Assembly: GCA_041583495.1 (NCBI GenBank)
Contig: JBFHFS010000066.1
Span: 1-25,160, forward strand
Direction of reading: 5' to 3'
DNA length: 25,160 nucleotides
DNA from: JBFHFS01 sp041583495
Lineage (GTDB): Bacteria > Bacteroidota > Bacteroidia > Bacteroidales > Marinilabiliaceae
In this document: positions 15,083 to 23,124 of the stretch, in pieces
Position numbering within the stretch: position 1 is the first letter of the stretch
How the letters are laid out: every line of letters begins with the position of its first letter
The notes under the pieces: model-generated
The model's input: the letters and a program-made list of their open reading frames with translations, nothing else
Told to the model about the DNA's origin: nothing
Databases searched by the model: none
Position numbers and translations under genes: made by a program

Positions 15083-16993
15083 TTATAGATTTTCGTTTTT
15101 AACCAATACAATCCAGTCGTCTCCATCTGCAGCGGGGGCATTGCCTAAGTCAACGGTGCGGCCTCCTCTGACGGTTCTAACGCTTCCCTTTCGGAGTTTT
15201 TCTCCGGTGGCAGGGTTAAACCACTCGACGGAGAAGGTCCCCTCATCATTGGTTAAGTCCAGGGTTGTGGTTGGCTCATAAGCCAGCTGTACCAAATAAA
15301 TCTCCCCTTTGCAGGCCAGGCAGTGCTTTCCTTTGCTCATACTGGTGTTCCCGATCAACGCGTCGGAATTTTTCATGCGTTCCAGGGGTATTTTAATCTC
15401 GGATAAAAATTGAATGGCAAGGTTACAATACTCCCAGGATTTATCCCGGCTTCTGAAGTCCTGCAGCATAAGATCGTTTTCAGGCAGTTGATAACCAAAA
15501 TAATACTCCACTCCGGCACCTCCCGCCATGATATTTCCCCACAGCGTTTGCTTGCGAATGTCATGAATGGAATACCCAACGGTAGAAGCATCAAACCCTT
15601 TGTAGTCCGGGTCGGGGGGGACCCCCTGGGCAGCTGAATTTTGTTCGTCGTTAGCGACCACCCAGGGTTTGCCGGCCCGGTTAGATGCTTCGACCCATTT
15701 GAGGGTTTGGCGGAATACCGCGTCCCATTGGTTTTGCAGCGAGACCCCTGTTAGCTCCGACTGATTACCGAGTAGCGGGGTGTATCTTTTTTCCTGTTCG
15801 TTGGGGAAGGTATGAAGCACAATATTGTGATGATAAGGGTCCTGGGAAGCAAAATAGGCGGCCATTTCTTTGTGATTCTCATCCGACTGGGTGTTTTCTT
15901 CTCCCAGATTCCAGTTGAGGGCCAACAGATAGCCAAAGCGGGCAATCAATTCCCGGTAATAGAGTCTTCTTTCCGGACCAAGCTCCCCGCCATCCAGTGC
16001 TTCAGGAATCAATACTTCTTTGTCGTGTCCTCTTATATGGTCGTCATTTTCGGTTTCCTGGGTTTTGAAATGAAGGTACATCCCCTGGCTTTGTGCGTAA
16101 TCGAAAACAATTTGCCATTGGTCCAGTCTGGAGCAATCGTAGTGAAATTTGTCGTTGCGGCTCACGAAAGGCCATACATTATCGCCATCTCCTCCTGCAT
16201 TGTAGGTGAGAAACGAAAAGGCGTTAACCCCTTTGGATGCCAGATAATTGATGGCTCCAATGAGGCCTTTACCTTTTCCGTTTTTCCAGGTTGGGTTGCC
16301 CGCCCGGAAATCCCGGATGTGAGGCTGGAAGCTTTTTAATGGAACGTTGGGCTTCATGGCCACTGTATTGTCAAAATCTTCGTAGCCCAATAGGGTTTCA
16401 GGCGCATCGGCGCCGGCCTTGAAGAAATAGTCGCCCGACCCTTTGAACTGCAGAAAGTGTTTGCCGACATATTCGAGCCGTCCTTTGGCACGCAAATCAC
16501 GGCCGGTTTTATCGGTGGGGCCCACGATAAACGACCCTTCTATGCCGTGGTAAGGGCTCAGGGTCTTCATCCAAGGCATGTCGGCCGTGGCCACCAAAGC
16601 CCCCTGGAGGAAGGCTATTTTGTAATTCCATTTTCCTGTTTTGTCGGGAGAGAGATGGGCCCGCCATTTGGTTCCCTCCGATGCACTGGTCTCCCCGGCA
16701 TTGCCATCGGCTGCAAAATAGGCCGGGACATCGTATTTGGGGGATCCCGATTCGTGGGTAAAGGTGACGGTCATGCGGTAGTCGGTAAACGGGTCGGGAC
16801 GGGTGTCGGTTTCTGAGGCAAAGGGGCCATCGAGTGTAAGAGTGACCTTATGCCATAGTTTCAGCTCTCCCGAAAGGGTTACCTCTGCTTTACTTTCAGT
16901 GGGTGCAACAACTTTTTCCCCGGCGCCGGTGGAAAGCAGGATCAACGATGCCATACTTAAGAGGTGTAGAGTAGTTTTCAGGCGATTTGTCAT
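15083..16993 (-). CDS. DUF5060-domain glycoside-hydrolase-like secreted protein
   Basis: The protein has 636 residues with a signal peptide at about 1-24. Residues about 38-160 match the DUF5060 beta-sandwich style (LWHKVTLTLDGPF, YRMTVTFTHESG, GKWNYKIAFLQG). The middle part, about 175-540, reads as a clan GH-A-like TIM barrel (LASKGVNAFSFLTYNAGGDG, YLHFKTQETEND). Likely catalytic acids are E365/E366 in NWNLGEEN and E450 in VVANDEQN, by analogy with the paired glutamates of that clan. The last about 75 residues resemble the putative collagen-binding beta domain that often closes such proteins (FSVEWFNPATGEKLRKGS). Its sulfatase and alpha-galactosidase neighbours suggest a glycan target, but I cannot assign a numbered GH family or substrate. 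It may be the chain-cleaving (endo) enzyme of the locus; this is inference. Confidence 0.75.
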   Translation of the reverse strand: MTNRLKTTLHLLSMASLILLSTGAGEKVVAPTESKAEVTLSGELKLWHKVTLTLDGPFASETDTRPDPFTDYRMTVTFTHESGSPKYDVPAYFAADGNAGETSASEGTKWRAHLSPDKTGKWNYKIAFLQGALVATADMPWMKTLSPYHGIEGSFIVGPTDKTGRDLRAKGRLEYVGKHFLQFKGSGDYFFKAGADAPETLLGYEDFDNTVAMKPNVPLKSFQPHIRDFRAGNPTWKNGKGKGLIGAINYLASKGVNAFSFLTYNAGGDGDNVWPFVSRNDKFHYDCSRLDQWQIVFDYAQSQGMYLHFKTQETENDDHIRGHDKEVLIPEALDGGELGPERRLYYRELIARFGYLLALNWNLGEENTQSDENHKEMAAYFASQDPYHHNIVLHTFPNEQEKRYTPLLGNQSELTGVSLQNQWDAVFRQTLKWVEASNRAGKPWVVANDEQNSAAQGVPPDPDYKGFDASTVGYSIHDIRKQTLWGNIMAGGAGVEYYFGYQLPENDLMLQDFRSRDKSWEYCNLAIQFLSEIKIPLERMKNSDALIGNTSMSKGKHCLACKGEIYLVQLAYEPTTTLDLTNDEGTFSVEWFNPATGEKLRKGSVRTVRGGRTVDLGNAPAADGDDWIVLVKNENL

Positions 16994-17237
16994 GGTTGGT
17001 GCGTTTGCTTGGGTTTTAGGATTGTTCTAAAATTCGGAAATTTTCTTGTTACAGGTGCTTCCCTGGCAAATACAGCTTGTTGACTGACGGGATGGGTTCT
17101 CCACCAGCGCCATTCTATCCACATATCAGGACCTCAATGATTTTTTGTGTTCGGCGCTTAATGCGTTTCGAATCAGTACAATGCAAGCTTTTAATCTGTT
17201 CTTTATTTTCAGGTAAGGGGGGCGTTATGGGATAAGC

Positions 17238-19910
17238 TTATTGATAAGTTCTTCTGATGATTCCCTCATAGTGACAAATTTCGCCATTGTCTGTAATTCC
17301 CTCCAGAGTCACAGAATAATCATCCGCCGGATCGGCCGTATAAAAGGTCATATTGAGGGTGCCGGTGGAATCGCACATCAGCGAGGGATTCCAATAGATG
17401 GTTGTTCTCATATCCGGATTGGGGTCTTCTATGTTTTTTTGAACCTCATATTTGGGCACATAGAACTGTTCGGGTTTTTGGACCCCCAGAGGAAAGCACT
17501 GGGTCATGCTCACCGACCTGGCCGACTCAACAACCACTCCTTTCTTAATAGTTACGGCGATTACCCCATTTCCTCCTTTTAGGCCAAAGATGGCCGCATT
17601 GGCCCCTTTAAAAACCTCAATTCTGGCCACTATGCTGGGTTCTATGGTGTTAAGTTCAGAAAAATCCATGGCCGGAACCCCGTCGATTAACAGGTAAGGG
17701 TTTCCCTGACTTCCTCTGATTCGTACCTCGTTTCCGGTAACCAGAACCCCTGGAAGGGTAGAGAGTAGGGTTAGCAGTGTACTGCTGTTAAACTGCTCAA
17801 TCTCTTTGGCATCGATCTCTGTATCTGCCAATCCCGAAAAATAATCATTCGGTTGATCAACAGATTTATTTTCGCCATACACCTTTACCTCATCGAGATG
17901 AATCATGCGCATTCCCCCTTCAATATAATACTTTTGTTTGCTTTGTTCGAAATATTCAGCTGGAAAGGCGTGTTGGATAGCTTGAGGAGCGGGGAAAAAA
18001 GTGTGGGATGGAGGAAAGACCTCCTGGTCGGGAACAATTTCCATATCGGTTATGCTCCTGTTTTTTTGAGCTTTCAATATGAAAGAGGTACTGTCCTGAA
18101 ACTGAATGCCATCTATCAGATAACGCCCCAGACTGTCGGTCGTGGTGGCCTGGAATATCCTGGGCCCCCAGGCATATACATTACATTGTTTGGCTGGCCT
18201 TCCGAAAAAATTTAACACACTTCCCGACAAGGTCTGGCCTGCTTCCATATAGAATTCTGGTTTTTTAAAGCGATGCTGAGTAATCTCAGTGGTATTGTAT
18301 CGCCGCCATGCCTGGGTTTGCATTAAAAGGTCGAGATGGTAGTTTTGGACAACCGGACTGCCCACAAAATAAGACAAAGGATCCTCTATGTGACCCTTTA
18401 TGTCGGAGGAGAGGAGAAGGTAACTCTCCATATTGTCGTTCAGGGAATCGTTTAGAATGAGCTGACGGTCGGTGATACTCACTGAATAGTTACCTGCCGG
18501 TGACTCTCCGTTTGCCGTTTGTATCTTAAAACTCAGATTGACCGCCTCACGCTGTACATAAACGTCTTTATCTGTTTTCATCTCAATCGATGGCGAGTTG
18601 GCCGGCCGTGAAAAAAACAATCTTTCACACAGGATATTTCCCATGTTATCTAAAATTGAGATGGTATAGATGCCGGGGATTAGTTTTTCCTGCCGGAGTT
18701 GTCCCGACAGCTTTGTGATGGGCATAATCAGATGGGGAACCCCCCTGGCGTGCACCAGTAGATGTAGCGGGGTAGAGCTGTCTTTGCGTTTGTCGATTAT
18801 CTCGTAAACTACTTTGTCACGTAAAATACCCACATGAAGAGCCACGCCTTCATCCCTGGCAAGAGGCAGATCAATGCGCTTCTCGTCTCCCTTCTCAGAT
18901 TTGATTATCGCATAATAGCTCTCTCCGGGAATCGGCTTCAATAAAAATTCACCCATGCCCTTGTGGCTTGAGACAATAGTGGCCTTCTCAACCCCCTGGT
19001 CGGAATAGATTTTTCCTGTTATGGCCTCGGACAAGCCATCGGTGCCAATGGCCTTGAAGGCGACTACCTGCACACAGTTATTAAGAAATACGCCACTCTC
19101 GGGGAAAAACTGAACATCAAAGTCGGGGTTGAAATCCGGAAGGTAGATACGCGTGTGGTATTTAAAACCCTTGTCATCTATCAAAACATCCAGATTTGCG
19201 CTCTCATGAAGGGCGGGTTGATAGGGAATGCTTACTTTGGATATGCCCGAGGAGTCCGACATATAGGTTCTTTTTTGTGGTTTGCTGTCTGACCAGTGTT
19301 GCGAAACCTGAATCTTCGTTCCTGTGATGGGTTGAGAATTCTTATTTAATAACTGAAGATTGACCAGAATCTTTCCGTTGGATGGAGTGTCATATGTCGC
19401 ACTGCAATTTATCTCATCATCAATGCTGTTTCCAATGTACAACGCTTTATGAAAAAAGAAATCGGTCGAATTATTCTGCATCCAGTGGGTGTAGGCACGC
19501 AGGTTGTAATCGCCCGATGGCAACTCCGGTTTTAATTTAATATACCCGGCAAACCCAGTCGAATCCTTTTGGATCTTCACCCGCGATACAACTGAGTCCA
19601 TCCGGTTAATTAATTCAACATAGAGATATTGACTCAGCGATTGGGGTTGAAGCGTGACCGCATTTACCAGGTAACCTTTAAACCAGATGTTTTCACCCGC
19701 ACTGTAATAGGGCTTGTCGGTTTGTAAATACACCTTCTCTTCGATTGATTGCAACAAATAGTCTTTAAAGTTTGACACAATCTCTTCTGTGAATTCCTGA
19801 TTTTTTTCCTCCGGGAAAAAGGAGGTCAGGCCAATCAGGGTAAAAACAACTAAAACAGTTTTTACAACATTCTTGGTTTCCCTGAATTTATAAAAGGTTT
19901 TATTGTCCAT
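17238..19910 (-). CDS. MG2-domain protein with TonB-receptor plug domain (no barrel)
   Basis: From the ATG at 19910 the product has 890 residues; an in-frame TTG 13 codons earlier would hide the signal segment (about 17-32, VKTVLVVFTLIGLTSFF). Residues about 55-150 are an alpha-2-macroglobulin MG2-like domain (KVYLQTDKPYYSAGENIWFKGY as an overlapping pair KVYLQTDKPYYSAG and GENIWFKGY). Further Ig-like modules follow, then a carboxypeptidase-regulatory-like segment (LSGSVLNFFGRPAKQCNVY). Residues 712-790 form a TonB-dependent-receptor plug (LPGVLVTGNEVRIRGSQGNP, YLLIDGVPAMDF, IEVFKGANAAIFG). The protein ends in the beta segment typical of this group (TTIYWNP, FYTADPADDYSVTLEGIT). It lacks the about 600-residue barrel of a true receptor. 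Such proteins are frequent in Bacteroidota and probably envelope-located; their function is not established. A good -7 box lies upstream. Confidence 0.82.
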   Translation of the reverse strand: MDNKTFYKFRETKNVVKTVLVVFTLIGLTSFFPEEKNQEFTEEIVSNFKDYLLQSIEEKVYLQTDKPYYSAGENIWFKGYLVNAVTLQPQSLSQYLYVELINRMDSVVSRVKIQKDSTGFAGYIKLKPELPSGDYNLRAYTHWMQNNSTDFFFHKALYIGNSIDDEINCSATYDTPSNGKILVNLQLLNKNSQPITGTKIQVSQHWSDSKPQKRTYMSDSSGISKVSIPYQPALHESANLDVLIDDKGFKYHTRIYLPDFNPDFDVQFFPESGVFLNNCVQVVAFKAIGTDGLSEAITGKIYSDQGVEKATIVSSHKGMGEFLLKPIPGESYYAIIKSEKGDEKRIDLPLARDEGVALHVGILRDKVVYEIIDKRKDSSTPLHLLVHARGVPHLIMPITKLSGQLRQEKLIPGIYTISILDNMGNILCERLFFSRPANSPSIEMKTDKDVYVQREAVNLSFKIQTANGESPAGNYSVSITDRQLILNDSLNDNMESYLLLSSDIKGHIEDPLSYFVGSPVVQNYHLDLLMQTQAWRRYNTTEITQHRFKKPEFYMEAGQTLSGSVLNFFGRPAKQCNVYAWGPRIFQATTTDSLGRYLIDGIQFQDSTSFILKAQKNRSITDMEIVPDQEVFPPSHTFFPAPQAIQHAFPAEYFEQSKQKYYIEGGMRMIHLDEVKVYGENKSVDQPNDYFSGLADTEIDAKEIEQFNSSTLLTLLSTLPGVLVTGNEVRIRGSQGNPYLLIDGVPAMDFSELNTIEPSIVARIEVFKGANAAIFGLKGGNGVIAVTIKKGVVVESARSVSMTQCFPLGVQKPEQFYVPKYEVQKNIEDPNPDMRTTIYWNPSLMCDSTGTLNMTFYTADPADDYSVTLEGITDNGEICHYEGIIRRTYQ

Positions 19911-19962
19911 TGGGAATAACTCTTGAAAAAAGCTTGTTATTGGTGTCAAAAGAATGAAAAAT

Positions 19963-19970
19963 CAAAAGTA
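19963..19970 (-). promoter_or_regulatory. -7 promoter box (TACTTTTG) of the MG2/plug gene
   Basis: The minus strand reads TACTTTTG, an exact TAnnTTTG match, about 53 bases before the ATG at 19910. The nearest TTG-type -33 element is about 23-24 bases upstream, slightly too far, so only the -7 box is well supported. A transcription start here also fits the ATG at 19910 as the real initiator. Confidence 0.4.
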
Positions 19971-20084
19971 TATTTTATTCATTTATATTGTTTGCAACCA
20001 ATTGATTATTTTTTGGTGACGGGTTATTGGGGATGAGTCCGACCCGTTTGAGATGTGCTTAAAAAATAGGGCAATGGCTTTTAC

Positions 20085-22049
20085 CTATAAAACCCGGGAA
20101 AGCTTCACAAAGGTCACCCCGTGGTAAGCTACTTCCGTGGAGAAATGGTTGTCAAAGGTTCCCAGGTCTTGCTGACGCCACAAATCTCTTACTTTAAACT
20201 TTCCCCTTAGCCCTAACTCGACAAAGTCCAGTGTCATGGAATATCTGGTGCGCTGGATTTTGTCATTGTCTGCTTTGTCCCATAACATGAAGTAGGGATC
20301 CACATTGAAGAATCCCACCGCGATGGAGCCATCTTCCAGATACTTATACCAGATCTGGCCATTCTCTTTCCGGATCTTATGGGCCGGCATAACGGCCGCA
20401 TCCTGATCGATGGCGATTACTTCATCATTGGTTAGCAGGTTAAGGGTAAAATCGTCCAGGTGGGACAAATCACAGCCTATCAGGAGAGGGGCCGACAACA
20501 GGGTCCATAAACTGATGTGCGAATATTGTTCGTTGGCCGTGAGGTTCGAGTCGTGGGCCCTGCTTCCCCATCCCAAACCCAGCTTGCCAACGACCAACAT
20601 GTCGGGGTCGTTGTATTTGCCGGGGCGCGTGCCGGAAGCACAGACATCCTGAAAAAAGCCAATGCAGCGGACGATGTTCCACTCATCGGTGATGTCGCGG
20701 GTGGTTCGCCATAAGTTCCCTCCGGCCTCACTGCCCCAGTTCCATACATTTGGGGCGCCAAACCCGACGCAATAAACGATGTCCCGGTTCACTTTATTCA
20801 GCGATTCACGCATCACCTCGTATGGTTTTTTGATGTCTTCTTCGGTGGGATTGGGGGCGATTTGGCTGTAGAGGCAATAATCATATTTCAGGTAATCCAC
20901 GCCCCAGTCGGCCCAGGTTTGGGCGTCCCGGTCTTCATGCTGATAACTGCCTAAATGCCGGCCACAGGTCTGCGGACCTGGCGAGGAGTAGAGGCCAAAC
21001 TTCAACCCCTGTTGGTGGATGTAATCGCAAAGTTCCGGGAAATCAGGGAATTTAGCATTACCCAACAACTCACCATCCAGGGTTCTTTCACCCGCTTCCC
21101 AGCCATCGTCAATGTTGATATAGGTCCAGCCGTGGTTGATTAATTTCTCGTGCATAAAACGGGCCGCCTCTTTTACTTTAGCCTCATCAACCTTCAAGCC
21201 CCAGCAGTTCCAGCTGTTCCAACCCATGGGCGGCGTCAGGCAAATCTCATCGCCCACTTCAATACGCAGGATACGTGAATCCATGCCCTCTTTGTTTTCA
21301 GCCCGAAGAAGGGTGGAAAAGGTGCCTCTTTGGTTCATAACCCCGGTGATCCTTCCGGTTATGGTGTCGAGGGTTAATCCTGAAGGCAGGTTGAGGGCCG
21401 AAAAGGTCATGGGCCGTTTGCCCGTGGCCGCGATGGTTAGCAGAAATGGACTCCCCGGGCGGACCCCAAATACTTTGGCGTTGTTTATGCTGGGGCAGAC
21501 ACCCGGTTTGGGCGTCAGAATATATTTTTCGACGGTAATAGGGTCTGGTATCACAGGCTCAGGCACCACCGTCCCTGAGGTTACAAATTTGGCATTCAGC
21601 CAATCGGCATGATCGTACATGATGCCATCGCCCGCTTCGCGGACCAAAAGGGCCAGCTTTTGAACATGCCTGAGGTCCACCTTAAAGGGCCTGGCCGGCA
21701 TCCCCTTGTGCATTATGCCACTGCTCCAGACGATCTCCCTGTCTGCCAGGATCTGAAACTCCATGTTGCAGGTGAAATCATTGTGATCGTCCGCACCCAC
21801 GAGTCCCGAAAAAGAGCTGGCTTTTCCACCCAGATTCACCATGTAACGACTAATGGAATGGGTTCCTATACCTCTTTCATAGCTAACCCCGGCCACTTGT
21901 AGCGGGGTTCTCAGAATGGACCTGTTCACCTGTGGGGCCCCCCAATCCTGATACATCGATTCAACATTTAATTGGTCGAGCCAGATGGTTTTTGAAAAAA
22001 CGGTAAATGGTATTAATACCAAAAACAGAAAAAGTCCCTTTTTAATCAT
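20085..22049 (-). CDS. GH27 alpha-galactosidase with NPCBM and Ig-like domains
   Basis: The 654-residue secreted protein has a signal peptide at 1-19. Residues about 21-160 form an NPCBM carbohydrate-binding module (SYERGIGTHSISRYMVNLGG, VGADDH). Residues about 175-266 form a putative Ig domain (LPSGLTLDTITGRITG). The GH27 barrel begins at 271 (LTPPMGWNSWNCWG, INIDDGWE). The catalytic nucleophile is D390 in YLKYDYC and the acid/base is D452 in RDITDEW. A C-terminal beta domain closes the protein. GH27 members remove terminal alpha-linked galactose, some alpha-GalNAc or beta-L-arabinopyranose; alpha-galactose is the best guess. It lies just upstream of the MG2/plug gene on the same strand with a 174-base gap and sits near two sulfatases, consistent with work on a galactose-containing glycan. 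Confidence 0.93.
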   Translation of the reverse strand: MIKKGLFLFLVLIPFTVFSKTIWLDQLNVESMYQDWGAPQVNRSILRTPLQVAGVSYERGIGTHSISRYMVNLGGKASSFSGLVGADDHNDFTCNMEFQILADREIVWSSGIMHKGMPARPFKVDLRHVQKLALLVREAGDGIMYDHADWLNAKFVTSGTVVPEPVIPDPITVEKYILTPKPGVCPSINNAKVFGVRPGSPFLLTIAATGKRPMTFSALNLPSGLTLDTITGRITGVMNQRGTFSTLLRAENKEGMDSRILRIEVGDEICLTPPMGWNSWNCWGLKVDEAKVKEAARFMHEKLINHGWTYINIDDGWEAGERTLDGELLGNAKFPDFPELCDYIHQQGLKFGLYSSPGPQTCGRHLGSYQHEDRDAQTWADWGVDYLKYDYCLYSQIAPNPTEEDIKKPYEVMRESLNKVNRDIVYCVGFGAPNVWNWGSEAGGNLWRTTRDITDEWNIVRCIGFFQDVCASGTRPGKYNDPDMLVVGKLGLGWGSRAHDSNLTANEQYSHISLWTLLSAPLLIGCDLSHLDDFTLNLLTNDEVIAIDQDAAVMPAHKIRKENGQIWYKYLEDGSIAVGFFNVDPYFMLWDKADNDKIQRTRYSMTLDFVELGLRGKFKVRDLWRQQDLGTFDNHFSTEVAYHGVTFVKLSRVL

Positions 22050-22490
22050 TTTGCTAAATTATAGGTGGTTAGGTATTTTGTTTTAGCTTATTCAGGTCTT
22101 ACCCGACTCCTTCTTTAGAATGCAACCTTTTAAATGAGGCCTGGAGGCAGGTTTTTGGGTTTCGTTGGATCCATGCAACCCGGTGCTTCTTAACTGTAAG
22201 AATGAGAGATACAGTAAAAAGTAATTGTAAAATTACGTTTTGGCAGAAGAAAAACAATAGAAAATAAAAAAAATTAAAAATACAATTTGGCAATAATTTC
22301 TTGATAATGTAATTTGGAAAGTAGTAAACCAAATGCTTTTCCGTGTATTCTTATAAATAATGCTCAAACGAATCCCGGATTTCCGGTAGGGTTACTTCCA
22401 TAAATAATTCCGGGGAACGCATAGGTAAATAAGTTTAATTATGCATGGTTGTTTGGTGAGTTGTATTTTTTGATTGGAATGAATTCATTT

Positions 22491-22662
22491 ACCCCGAAGG
22501 GGTTTTACTTTGAATAACCGTGGGTGCAACCCACGGTAAAGACAAGAAAACTCTCTGGCAACCCCAGGGTTGAATAATTTACCCGACATACAGGTTTAAT
22601 ATTCAGCCCCTTCAGGGCTGTGACATTCAGGTTGTAGTCAACCGTGGGTTTGCACCCTCGGT
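22491..22662. repeat. Cluster of five palindromes, REP/BIME-like intergenic element
   Basis: Five hairpins occur within 172 bases: ACCCC-gaa-GGGGT (22491-22503), ACCGTGGGT-gca-ACCCACGGT (22517-22537), CAACCC-ca-GGGTTG (22559-22572), CAGCCC-cttca-GGGCTG (22604-22620) and ACCGTGGGT-ttgc-ACCCTCGGT (22641-22662, one mismatch). The ACCGTGGGT arm recurs 124 bases apart. Such GC-rich palindromes in an AT-rich gap look like dispersed repetitive extragenic elements that I associate with Bacteroidota genomes; copy number here cannot be seen from one window. Confidence 0.6.
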
Positions 22663-22804
22663 TATTCATATTGTGCCACTCCATGGCAAGATTAATGTTG
22701 AAATCAAACGCATCAGCAATATTTGCCAATAATCTGACAGGAAAAGGAGAGCGTTTTGGCCTGCCTGAGGACAAAGTACTTTTGTGATACTTAAATAAGT
22801 GGGT

Positions 22805-22834
22805 TTACCAAGATCTGTTGTCTTGGTAATTTTT
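22805..22834 (+). terminator. Hairpin with T-run, no gene assigned
   Basis: TTACCAAGA (22805-22813) pairs perfectly with TCTTGGTAA (22821-22829) across a 7-base loop and is followed by five T residues. It fits an intrinsic terminator on the plus strand, but no convincing plus-strand gene precedes it. Confidence 0.45.
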
Positions 22835-22848
22835 AGGTCACTTCCTTC

Positions 22849-22869
22849 GCAGGTCTCCTGCTTTTTTTT
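22849..22869 (+). terminator. GC-rich hairpin with eight T residues
   Basis: GCAGG (22849-22853), loop TCT, CCTGC (22857-22861), then eight T residues. This is a classical intrinsic terminator shape on the plus strand, 15 bases after another terminator-like hairpin. The transcript it would end is not identified. Confidence 0.55.
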
Positions 22870-23124
22870 GTGATTTACCAGACAATTAGGAAGTATTTAC
22901 TAAATTAGTCAATTCAAATGCTTCACCGGAACCAGTATTTAGAACGGCGGGTAAGATAGAAATTTACCCTGCCAAAAGGCGAATGCTCTGCCAGGCTGTT
23001 TTTGCTGTGCCTTGAGTATTAGTATTGTTCCTCAGAGACGCTTTATGACGACAATTGAACATCACCGGTTTGCATTTAATGCCGGTCATTGAACAACTAT
23101 ATTTTACAAATAACCATTACTACA

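Larger units (their letters stand above)
22050..23124. other. Long intergenic region with palindromes and orphan terminators
   Basis: About 1.07 kb lie between the divergent GH27 and sulfatase genes. The first 440 bases are AT-rich and featureless apart from the likely GH27 promoter area. At 22491-22662 there is a cluster of five palindromes, then a plus-strand open frame of 34 codons (22683-22787) that I do not recognise. Two terminator-like hairpins follow (22805-22834, 22849-22869). From 22870 to 23124 I see only a short ACCGG/CCGGT inverted repeat near 23064-23086 and the presumed sulfatase promoter. A minus-strand frame at 22505-22774 runs through the palindromes and is not believed. Confidence 0.6.

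Noticed and set aside
15812..16339. A plus-strand open frame of 175 codons
   Set aside because: It lies fully inside the DUF5060 gene on the other strand, has no domain signal and no promoter, and is a codon-bias shadow.
17238..19910. SusC-like TonB-dependent receptor
   Set aside because: A plug is present but only about 100 residues follow it, so there is no barrel, and no SusD-like gene is adjacent.
22505..22774. A minus-strand open frame of 89 codons
   Set aside because: It runs straight through several palindromes; its composition (NNRGCKPTVDYNLN, LKGLNIKP) comes from the repeats and it has no recognisable domain.
23089..23124. TTG start for the second sulfatase
   Set aside because: The ATG at 23125 directly begins a normal signal peptide, and the extra residues add nothing recognisable.
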